64,000 nucleotides of DNA from Reyranella sp. Lineage in GTDB: Bacteria; Pseudomonadota; Alphaproteobacteria; Reyranellales; Reyranellaceae. Below, one piece after another: positions 17,550 through 27,000 of the stretch (its first letter is position 1; each line of letters starts with the position of its first letter). The translations under genes and the position numbers were made by a program. Location: positions 1 to 64,000 of the forward strand of contig NZ_JAUSBN010000073.1 of the NCBI RefSeq assembly GCF_030651995.1, written 5' to 3'. The notes below the pieces were generated by a model. The model had not been told where the DNA came from and did not search any database. It saw nothing but the letters and a program-made list of their open reading frames with translations.

Positions 17550-17763
17550 GAAGCTCGAGAACCGCTGTCACATGGTCGCGCTCTATACTGTTTGCTACAA
17601 TTTCGTCCTTATCAACGGGGCAGTGAAGGGGTCACCAGCGATGGCCGCCAACCTCACCCAACGGCTGTGGAGCACGTCCGATATCGTCGCGCTCATCGAC
17701 AAGGCCGCCTCGAAGCCACGCCGGCCCTGCAAGAACGTCGGCGTCAGCCAGAGCAGTCGATAA
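17545..17763 (+). pseudogene. Transposase C-terminal remnant
   Basis: The frame reads KKLENRCHMVALYTVCYNFV, then SPAMAANLTQRLWSTSDIVALIDKA, which matches by recall the C-terminal end of a common proteobacterial DDE-type transposase (usually KLENH...YNFVRIHKTL...TPAMAAG...LWSMEDIVALID). No catalytic domain, inverted repeat or target duplication remains. Its left edge coincides with the start of the conserved part of the MazE-like antitoxin. The exact IS family cannot be fixed by eye. Confidence 0.65.
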
Positions 17764-18029
17764 TGTCCGGAATGTTCGTTGTCCATGTCATAGCCGTCAT
17801 CGGCTGGCTGATTGCCGGCGTGTTTGCCTATGCATTCATCACGCTGTTCGGCTACTTCGGCGTCGGGTTCTATGGTCTGCTCCTGCTGTTCATCTGCATG
17901 CAGGTCGAACTAGAACCGGATGGGGCCTCCCATCATCAGCGGTCGCTTGGTATCGGCTTCTTCAAATGTCTTGGCGTGGGGCTGACGGTCGTCGGTTTCG
18001 GCGGGTTCCTCTATTTTCAACTAGGTTAG
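17763..18029 (+). CDS. Small hypothetical membrane protein
   Basis: An 88-residue protein with two or three hydrophobic segments (about residues 5-50 and 66-85) and a short polar link containing HHQRS. No family is recognised. Its ATG overlaps the TAA of the transposase remnant, and there is no clear ribosome-binding site; an in-frame ATG four codons later (17775) is an alternative. It is convergent with the PLP enzyme gene ending at 18139. Confidence 0.5.
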   Translation: MSGMFVVHVIAVIGWLIAGVFAYAFITLFGYFGVGFYGLLLLFICMQVELEPDGASHHQRSLGIGFFKCLGVGLTVVGFGGFLYFQLG

Positions 18030-18138
18030 ATATTCAAAGTGATGCCCAAGACTGCGAACTTGCGGGTAGCGTCTCGCCTTGCTCGGGCGCAGCCAAAGGC
18101 AATCAGGTCGTTTACTATTTATGCTGGTACCTGATTTG

Positions 18139-19446
18139 TCATCTGCCCGTCACTGCCAACGCCTGCGTCAGATCAGCGATCAGATCATCTGGATGCTCGA
18201 TCCCCACCGACAGACGGATCGTCGTGTCCAGAACGCCGATCCGGTCGCGGACTTCGAGCGGGACTCCCGAATGCGTCATGGCGGCGGGATGGCTGGCCAG
18301 TGATTCCGTGCCGCCGAGGCTCACCGCGAGCTTGAAGATCTTGAGCGCGTTCAGGAAGGCGAAGGCTTCCTTCTCGCCGCCCTTGATGTCGAAGGAGAAG
18401 GTCGAGCCGGCGCCGGTGCATTGACGGTCGTAGAGCGCCTTCTCGGGCGAGCCCGCCGGCAACAGGCCGAGATAGTGGAGCTTCGCCACTTTGGGATGCG
18501 CGGCCAGCCAGTCGGCGACCAGGCGGGCGTTGGAGTTGGCGCGCTCCATCCTGAGGCCCAGCGTCTCCAGCGAGCGGCCCAGCATCCAGCAGGAATGCGG
18601 GTCGAGCTGGGTGCCGAAGCTGCCGCGCAGGGCGCGGATCGGGGCCATGATCTCCTTCCGGCCCATCGCCGCGCCGGCGATCAGGTCGGAATGGCCGCCG
18701 ACATACTTGGTGAGCGAATAGACCGAGACGTCGGCGCCGTGGTCGAGCGGGCGCTGGAAGACCGGCCCCAGCAAGGTGTTGTCGCAGGCCAGCACGGGCG
18801 GGCCGCCGGGCTGGGTGGCGCCGATCTCGTCGGCGAGGCGGCGCAGCAGGGCGATGTCGACCAGCGTGTTGGTCGGGTTGGCCGGCGTCTCGATCATGAT
18901 GACGGCAACGCGGCCGCCTTGACGCTCCGCCAGCTTGCGGGCCTCGGCCATGGCGGCGCGGACCGCGGCCTCGCTCACCCCGTCGATGAAACCCACCGCG
19001 CCGATGCCGAAGCCCGACAGGGTCTTGGCCAGCAGGGTTTCCGTGCCGCCATAGAGCGGCTGGGAGTGGAGCACCACGTCGCCCGGCCGCGCGAAGGCGA
19101 GCAAGGTCGTAGAGATCGCCGACATGCCGGAGGAGAACAGCGCGCAGGTCTCGGCGCCCTCGTAGACCGCGAGCCGGTCCTCGACGATCTCGCTGTTGGG
19201 ATGGTTGAAGCGCGAATAGACCAAGCCAGCGGCGCTGCCGGCCGGCGGCGTCTTGCGGCCCGAGGCATAGTCGAAGAAGTCGCGGCCTTCCTCGGCCGAG
19301 CCGAACACGAAGGTCGAGGTCAGGAACACCGGCGGCTTCACCGCGCCTTCCGACAGCGCCGGGTCGTAGCCGTAGCTCAGCATCAGCGTCTCGGGCTGGA
19401 GCTTGTGGTTGCCGATATGGGTGCGGTACGGGCGCGGCGCGGTCAT
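18139..19446 (-). CDS. Cystathionine gamma-synthase-family PLP enzyme
   Basis: A 435-residue enzyme of the Cys/Met-metabolism PLP family, slightly longer than typical (about 390). The cofactor lysine lies in YSLTKYVGGHSDLIAG. Other family blocks are YSRFNHPNSEIVEDRLAVYE, SSGMSAISTTLLAF, HSQPLYGGTETLL, ETPANPTNTLVDI and SLGGTESLASHPAAMTHS. Members carry out gamma-replacement or gamma-elimination on homoserine esters, cystathionine or methionine, so a role in methionine or homocysteine metabolism is likely, but the exact reaction is not decidable. ATG at 19446 has AGGAG 7 bases upstream. It stands alone, followed upstream by a large inverted repeat. Confidence 0.9.
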   Translation of the reverse strand: MTAPRPYRTHIGNHKLQPETLMLSYGYDPALSEGAVKPPVFLTSTFVFGSAEEGRDFFDYASGRKTPPAGSAAGLVYSRFNHPNSEIVEDRLAVYEGAETCALFSSGMSAISTTLLAFARPGDVVLHSQPLYGGTETLLAKTLSGFGIGAVGFIDGVSEAAVRAAMAEARKLAERQGGRVAVIMIETPANPTNTLVDIALLRRLADEIGATQPGGPPVLACDNTLLGPVFQRPLDHGADVSVYSLTKYVGGHSDLIAGAAMGRKEIMAPIRALRGSFGTQLDPHSCWMLGRSLETLGLRMERANSNARLVADWLAAHPKVAKLHYLGLLPAGSPEKALYDRQCTGAGSTFSFDIKGGEKEAFAFLNALKIFKLAVSLGGTESLASHPAAMTHSGVPLEVRDRIGVLDTTIRLSVGIEHPDDLIADLTQALAVTGR

Positions 19447-19548
19447 GGCGTATCTCCTGTCGCGAGCGGGGGGCCTCGTCCGCATGATGACGACAAAGAT
19501 GACGGTAAGTGTGTCGAAAAGGTGCTCACCCGTCTTTCTCCTCTCCCC

Positions 19549-19632
19549 CGATAGGGGGAGAGGCTGGGTGAGGGGGCGGCGCACCCTGTAACCCCCTCAC
19601 CTAACCTCTCCCCCTATCGGGGGAGAGGGACA
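19549..19632. repeat. Large inverted repeat with nested palindromes
   Basis: Left arm CTCTCCCCCGATAGGGGGAG and right arm CTCCCCCTATCGGGGGAGAG are inverted copies. Each arm is nearly palindromic, and the arms also share GGTGAGGGGG/CCCCCTCACC on the inner side. The full arms are about 38 bp around a short centre. It sits between two minus-strand genes, downstream of the hydrolase gene, and can form a strong hairpin or cruciform. Confidence 0.85.
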
Positions 19633-19648
19633 TGAGGGCGTTGAAGTC

Positions 19649-20608
19649 CTACGCCCCCATCAACGCCGCGATCTGGGCGCGGACGCCGTCGGAGCGGCGG
19701 TAATACTGGTGCGAGCCGGAGAAGCCCGTGTCGTAGTCGGTGAAGCCGCTGCAATCGACCATGCGGTAGGTGGCGGGCGGGAACAGGGTTGCATCGCCGC
19801 CGCCGCGCGGCCCGTCCTGGCCGAGGCGCCGGCAGAAGTTCAGGGTCTCGCTGAGCTTGTCGAGGACGTGGTCGCGCCGGTTGTGCAGGATGGTGATGCG
19901 CCGGCCGAGCCGGGAGAGCGGCGCCAGGCTGTTGGTCACCGCCTGGTCGAAGGCGTCGTCGACGATGTCGGGCGCGGCCATGAAGATCTGGTCGAACATC
20001 TCGGCATCGCCGTTGCCGTTGTCGAACCAGGCCTGCACCGCCCCCTGCAGCGCGAGGTTGCCCATGCTGTGGGTCAGCAGGAAGGTCCGCCGTCCGTTCG
20101 CGCGCGCCTTCTCGAGGATGGGCAGCAGGTTGGCGAAGAAGCGCATCAGCGGCAGGCCCGAGCCGCCGGACATCCGCTGGTCCGAGCGGTAGGGCAGGGT
20201 CGGGAAGGGGATGGTCAGCAACTGGCCGCGCGAGGGCCAGCTGAAGGTGACGACGGTGGTGTCCGCCTCGCTCACGCCGGAGTCGGCGAGCCATTCGCGA
20301 TTGAAGGCCGCGCGCGTCAGCGCATTCTCGAAGCTGTTGGCGAAGCCGTGGACGAAGACGAGGATGTTGCGCCCGCCTTCGGCCAGGTCGTCGAACGCCG
20401 TCTGGCTGAAGCCGCCCTTCTGCAGATCATGGATCGAGCGGATGGCGCCCACCGTGTCGGCCGTCAGCCCGGCGCTGTCGACGAAGGCCGTGCCGTAGGT
20501 GACCTGCAGCGGATTGTCGGGCGCGACCATGCTGAACGTGTAGTTCTCCGGCCGGTCCGCCGGATGGTGGGCGATCCTGTTGGTGGCGAAATAGACGGTG
20601 GTCGTCAT
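19649..20608 (-). CDS. Alpha/beta hydrolase, DUF900-like
   Basis: A 319-residue protein. The oxyanion strand is ILVFVHGFANSFENAL and the nucleophile elbow THSMGN places the serine at about residue 180. FSWPSRGQ is typical of DUF900 proteins, and DIVDDAF plus a late His in the GSHQYY stretch may complete the triad. There is no signal peptide, so it is cytoplasmic by this reading. ATG at 20608 has GGGGAGAGG directly upstream. It is divergent from the giant secreted-type gene, sharing a 401-bp control region. The substrate is unknown. Confidence 0.8.
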   Translation of the reverse strand: MTTTVYFATNRIAHHPADRPENYTFSMVAPDNPLQVTYGTAFVDSAGLTADTVGAIRSIHDLQKGGFSQTAFDDLAEGGRNILVFVHGFANSFENALTRAAFNREWLADSGVSEADTTVVTFSWPSRGQLLTIPFPTLPYRSDQRMSGGSGLPLMRFFANLLPILEKARANGRRTFLLTHSMGNLALQGAVQAWFDNGNGDAEMFDQIFMAAPDIVDDAFDQAVTNSLAPLSRLGRRITILHNRRDHVLDKLSETLNFCRRLGQDGPRGGGDATLFPPATYRMVDCSGFTDYDTGFSGSHQYYRRSDGVRAQIAALMGA

Positions 20609-21009
20609 GAGCCTCTCCCCGCACGCATCGTGCGAGCGTGATCGTGCGCCGATTCCTGTCAATGTGCATCCCTGCACATCACATCCATGCTTTCGCCATG
20701 TGCGAAACGTAATCGGCGATGCACTCTCAGATTGCAGGGAAATCCACACCGCGATATGTGTCGAACGTCGGCACGCTGTTGGGGAGCAGTTCGCTGCCGA
20801 CGCAATGCCGGAAACGCAGGCTCGGGCAGAGCCTGTTCGGCCTTGGGGGCAGCGTGGTGTTTCGGGCGTGCATCGGGCAGGCGACTTTCGGCGGCGGGCT
20901 GGGCGAACGGGCGATCCGCCGTGCAGTGGCCGCCGCCTGCGCCCTTCCCACCGCTCCCTCCCTCGACCCCACTCCCGCCCTCTCCGCTTTTGTCGCGTAG
21001 GACATACTC
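20609..21009. promoter_or_regulatory. Divergent control region of the DUF900 hydrolase and giant RTX genes
   Basis: A 401-bp region without a convincing gene. It contains an 18-bp perfect palindrome at 20662-20679 (ATGTGCA-TCCC-TGCACAT), close to the hydrolase start. AGGA at about 20999 serves the giant gene's ATG. The mid-region has lower GC than the flanking genes. No sigma-70 box can be named with confidence. Confidence 0.5.
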
Positions 21010-24000
21010 ATGCCCGGCACAGCCACGACCATCTTCATCGACGGAACGCCCACCGACGGATCCGATCCGTGGATCGACAGCCTGGTCGCTGGCGGGGCTT
21101 GGACCGACGGCAATGGCGGTCCCGTGACCATCCAGTGGACGGCCTTCCAAGGCACAATGGACGGCCAGAACTCCTATAGCTGGACGGCGCTGGCTCTCAA
21201 CGGGCTGCGAGAGGCAATGTCGCTGTGGGAGAGCGTCGCAAACATCGACTTCGTCGAGGTCACGAGCGCCACCGACGCGGACGTGAGGTTCTGGTGGGGC
21301 ACCCAGGCGCAGGCGGGCGGACCCAACGTCCTCGGCTGGAGCGATCTGCCAGGCTACAGCAGTTCCGAGGTACTCGATATCCTCTTCAATGCGCCGAACT
21401 TGGCCATGTCCGGCGTGCTGGGCAAAGGAAGCCTGGGCCTCGTCACGATGGTCCACGAGATCGGCCACCTGCTCGGCCTTGCCCATCCGCATGACGGTGG
21501 ACCGGGGTGGGATCGGACAACCTTCCCCGGCGTCAATCAGGGGGACGAACACGCGGAGGGTACTGGAAGCCTGAATCAAGGCATCTACACGACGATGAGC
21601 TACACTTTCGGCTGGCCCGACCTTTTGCCCGGGCACACGTCCGAATCCTATGGGCTGCAATACGGTCCGATGGCCCTCGACATCGCGGCAATCCAGGCGA
21701 TCTACGGCGCCAACTCGAGCTACGCATCCGGAAACAACGTTTACCAACTGCCGACGACGAACGGCTTCAATACCGCCTGGTCGACGATCTGGGACACGGG
21801 TGGCATCGACACGATCTCGAACGCAGGGTCGAGCGGGAATTCGACGATCGATCTGCGCGTGATCTCGCCGTCCGAGATATCACAGTGGGATCCACGTGTT
21901 TCCTACGGTTACACCAGTTCGGGATTCGTCGTTGCCGGGGGTTACACGATTGCGAATGGCGTCGTCGTCGAGAATGCAATCGGTGGCAGCGGCAATGATA
22001 GGCTGATCGGCAACTCGAGCGACAATATGCTCGACGGCGGAGGCGGCGCCGACAGCCTTTCGGGCGGCGCAGGCAACGACAGGCTGGTCATCAGGGACCT
22101 TATGTTCGAGCTGGCCAATGGCGGCTCAGGCATCGACACGCTGGTTCTCGCGGGCGGAAGCGCGACCCTCAACCTCTCCGATCCCGTGGTCAAGGCCAAG
22201 CTCGTTGGCATCGAACGCATCGACCTCACCGGTACCGGCGACAACGCGCTCGTCGTCAGTCAGGCCAGCGGTCTGGGAGGCGTCGGGACATATGAAGATG
22301 GATCGCGTGTCCTGGTCGTGGAGGGCAATGCCGGCGACAAGGTTTGGCTTGCCGAGCCGGGTTGGACACAGGTCGGATCCTTTACCGATACCGCCGGAAC
22401 ATTCGATCGCTGGGTGCTCGGCGATACCGAACTTCATGTCGAGCAGGACGTCTCTGCACAACAGGTACTCGCGTCGAGCACCGTCCTCCTGTCTAGCCTG
22501 AACGGCAGCAACGGTTTCAAGTTGAGCGGTGGGCTGGCGAATCACTATAGCGGTAGCTCGGTCGCCTCGGCCGGCGATGTCAATGGCGACGGCTTCGACG
22601 ACATACTCATCGGTGATCGACGCGCCGATATCGGGGCCTACGATACCGGTGCGGCCTACGTGGTGTTCGGCAAGGCATCGGGCTTCGCAGCCGATATTCC
22701 CCTTTCCACGCTGAACGGCAGCAACGGCTTCAGGCTGAGCGGCGTCGCGGCGAACGACCGGAGCGGCTACTCGGTCGCCTCGGCCGGCGACCTGAACGGG
22801 GACGGATTCGCCGACCTCATCATTGGTGCGACGCAGGCCGATCCGGGGGGCAACAATTCCGGTGCGACCTATGTTGTCTTCGGCAAGGCGACGGGGTTTG
22901 CCGCGGACATCAACCTCGGGACGCTGAACGGCAGCAATGGCTTCCGGCTGAATGGCGTGGCGGCGGGGGATTACAGCGGCCATTCGGTCGCTTCGGCGGG
23001 CGATTTCAACAACGACGGCTTCGATGACCTGATCGTGGGTGCGTGGGGAGCCGATCCGCAGGGTGCCGATTCCGGAACAGCCTATATCGTCTTTGGAAAG
23101 GCGTCGGGTTTTGCAGCCAGCGTCAACCTTTCCGCTCTGACCGCCAGCACCGGCTTCAAGCTAACGGGAGCATCCGAGTACGACCAGGCCGGTGCGTCGG
23201 TCGCATCCGCAGGCGATGTCAATGGCGACGGTTATGACGATGTCATCATTGGCGCGCGGAATGCCTTTACGACCGGCGATCAGGCTGGCGCGAGCTATGT
23301 GGTGTTCGGCAAGGCATCCGGCATCCCGTCCAGTCTCGACCTTTCCGCCCTGAACGGCAGCAATGGCTTCAGGCTGAACGGCGTGTCCACGTCGGACTAT
23401 AGCGGTCAGTCGGTTGCCTCGGCAGGGGACTTGAATGGCGACGGATTCGGCGACCTGATCATCGGCGCCAACGGTGCCGATCCGAATGGCGCCGCTTCCG
23501 GCGCGAGCTATGTCGTTTTCGGAAAGGCCTCCGGATTTGCGGCCAATATCAACCTATCGGCTCTGAACGGCACCAACGGCTTTGTGTTGCAGGGCGCGTC
23601 GGAGTTCGACAACAGCGGAATTTCCGTTGCTTCGGCGGGCGACATCAACGGGGACGGCTTTGCCGACCTGCTCGTAGGCGCCGCGTGGGCCGACGTTAAC
23701 GGTACCCCGGTTGGCATCAGCTACGTGTTGTTCGGAAAGGTGTCAGGCTTTGCCGCGAGCACCAATCTTGCCACGCTCGACGGCCTCTCCGGCTTCCGGG
23801 TCGTCGGAACCGAAACCTATGGATCCAGCGGCACCTCGGTGGCATCGGCCGGGGATGTCAACGGCGACGGCTATGACGACATGATCATCGGCTCCGAGGC
23901 CGGTGCCGGCGGCACGACCTACGTGGTGTTCGGCGGCCCCTACGGCGCATCGGGCGCACCGGTCACGACCACCGGCACCACGGCGGCAGAAATCCTGATG

Positions 24001-27000
24001 GGCGGGCGCGGCAAGGACGTGCTGACCGGCGGTGGCGGGGGCGACGTGTTCCATGCCGGCGCGGGCGACGACCGGCTGATCGTCAAGGACCTGACCTTCC
24101 GTTTGGCCGATGGCGGCACGGGTGTCGACACGCTGGCCCTCGGCGGGACGGGCCTCTCGCTCGATCTCACCAAGCTGCTGGTCGCGGGCAAGCTGGAAGG
24201 CATCGGGCGCATCGACCTCAGCGGGACCGGCAACAATACGCTCATCGTCAACCAGCTGAGCATCCTCGGCGGCATCGGCGCGACGATGGATGGCAAGCAT
24301 ATCCTCACCGTCGAAAGAAATTACGGCGACATCGTACAGTTCTCCGAAGCGGCCTGGGCAAAAACCGGATCGTTCAGCAATGCCGCCGGGGCGTTCGACC
24401 GCTGGGTGCTGGGCAATGCCGAAGTCCATGTCAAGCAGGCCTCGGCGCCGCCGGGGTCGGGCGTCACCATCAACGGGACGGCCGGCAACGACATCATCTC
24501 GACGACCGAAACCGTGGCGGGCCAGCCAAAGGCGACCGCCCTGGGCGACATCATCGACGGCAAGGCCGGTGTCGACACGATGAGCGGCGGCGACGGCGAT
24601 GACGCCTACTATGTCTACGAGACAGGCGACAAGGTGATCGAAGCCGCCGGCGCCGGCATTGACACCGTCTACTCGTATGTCTCGTACACGCTGAGTGCCA
24701 ATGTCGAGAACATGGTCCTGCTCGGTGGCGCGACCAACGCCACCGGCAATGAGCTGAACAACATTCTGACCGGCACCGCCTACAGCAACGTCCTGATCGG
24801 TGGCGGTGGAACTGACACGCTGATCGGCGGCCTCGGCGACGATACCTACGAGATCGATGACGTCACCGATATCGTCGTCGAAAACGCCGCGGCAGGTACC
24901 GACACGATCCGGGTGTCGTTCAGCTATGTGCTGGACGGCATCAATGTCGAGAACCTCACGCTCACGGGCTCCGCCAACATCAACGGCACCGGAGATGCGT
25001 TCGACAACGTACTGAGGGGCAACTCGGGCAACAACAGACTTGAAGGCGGCCTGGGCAACGACACGCTGATCGGTATCGGGGGGATCGACACGCTGATCGG
25101 CGGGCTTGGCGACGACACCTACGAGATCGACGGCGCCAGCGATGTCATCGTCGAGAACGCGAGCGAAGGCATCGACACGGTCAGGACTTTCTTCGGCGGC
25201 AACCATGTGCTGGGCGCCAACTTCGAGAATCTCGTTCTTACGGGCGGCGGTAACGGAACCGGCAACGACCACGACAACGTGCTGACTGGCAATGATGGAA
25301 ACAACAGGCTCGAAGGCGGCGCCGGCAACGATACGCTGATCACCAACGGCGGACTCGACACGCTGATCGGCGGCACCGGTGACGATACCTATATCCTCCG
25401 CTACTACGACGATGCCACCATCGTGGAGAAGGCGGGCGAGGGCATCGATACGGTCCGTACGATCAGCTCCGTGCGGCTGGGCGCCAATCTCGAAAACCTG
25501 GAACTGGTCGGAACAGCGGCGGTACTCGGCTACGGCAACGACGCCGCCAATGTCGTTACGGGCAACGCGGCCGCGAACGATCTCAAGGGTTTTGCCGGGG
25601 ACGATACGCTGGTCGCCAACGGCGGCAACGACACGCTGGACGGCGGGACGGGCGTCGACACGATGATCGGCGGTGAGGGCGACGACACCTACTATGTCGA
25701 CGATGCGGCCGACGTTGTTGTCGAAGCGGTGGGCGAGGGTACGGATACGGTCCACGTCGCGTCCAGCTACACGCTGGGCGCCAACGTCGAGAAACTGGTG
25801 CTCACGGGCACCGCGTCGGTCAACGGGACCGGCAATGACCTGAACAACACCATTACCGGCAATTCCGGCAACAATCTTCTCGATGGCGCCGGTGGCTTCG
25901 ACAGGCTGATCGGCGGTCGGGGCAACGACACTTATTACATCGGGAGACCTCTCAATGGCGCCATCGACGCGGTGACCGAGCTGGCCAACGAGGGGTATGA
26001 CACCGTCCATATCGAAGCTTCCCTCATGAACTGGATCGCCAATGTCGAGCACGTGATCCTGATCGGGGCGGTCAACTACAATGCCTACGGCGACGCCCAG
26101 AACAACACCATCACCGGCAATGCCGGCAGCAACCAGCTGATCGGCTATGATGGAAACGACACGCTTGATGGTGGCGCCGGGGCGGACAGTCTATACGGCG
26201 TAGGCGGCAACGACACGTACATCGTCGACGATATCGGAGACATTGTCTTCGAGAGCCCCGGCGACGGCAATGACACGGTCCGTGCCTCGGTCAGCTTCAC
26301 GCTCTCATCCAATGTCGAAACCCTGGTGCTCACTGGGGCTGGCAACATCGACGGCACGGGTAACGAGCTGAGCAACTCGCTCTTCGGCAACGCGGGCGAC
26401 AACAAGCTGGATGGCAAGGAAGGCGCCGACGGCATGTCAGGCGGTGCCGGCAACGATACCTATGTCGTCGACAATGTCAGCGACGTTGTCTCCGAGGAAG
26501 TGGATGGCGGCACCGATACGGTCCTGTCGTCCGTCACCTACACGCTCCACCAAAACGTCGAAATCCTGACCCTGACGGGTGCGAGCGCGATCAACGGCAC
26601 TGGAAATGGACTGGATAACTGGCTGACCGGCAACGCGGGCATCAACACGCTGGCCGGCGCGGGCGGCAACGATACCTATGTCATCGACTCGCTCGTCGAT
26701 GTCGTCTTCGAGAAGGCCGGCGAAGGCACGGACACGGTCCGCTCATCGGTCAGCCATGCCCTGGCCGCCAACGTCGAAAATCTGGTTCTGACCGGAGTGG
26801 CCAACATCGACGGCACGGGCAACATCCTCGGAAACGTGCTGACCGGCAACGATGGGAACAACACGCTCGACGGCGGCGCGGGCGCCGACACGATGGCCGG
26901 CGGTCTCGGCGACGACACCTATGTCGTCGACAATGCCGGCGATCTGGTCACCGAGCTGGCGGGCGCGGGCACCGACACGGTGCTGGCGTCGATCAACTGG

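Noticed and set aside
17545..17763. Complete insertion sequence
   Set aside because: Only the C-terminal end of the transposase remains, with no terminal inverted repeats or target duplication visible.
20687..21127. Plus-strand frame in the control region of the giant gene
   Set aside because: It is Pro/Arg-rich, has no motif and overlaps the start of the giant gene in another frame.
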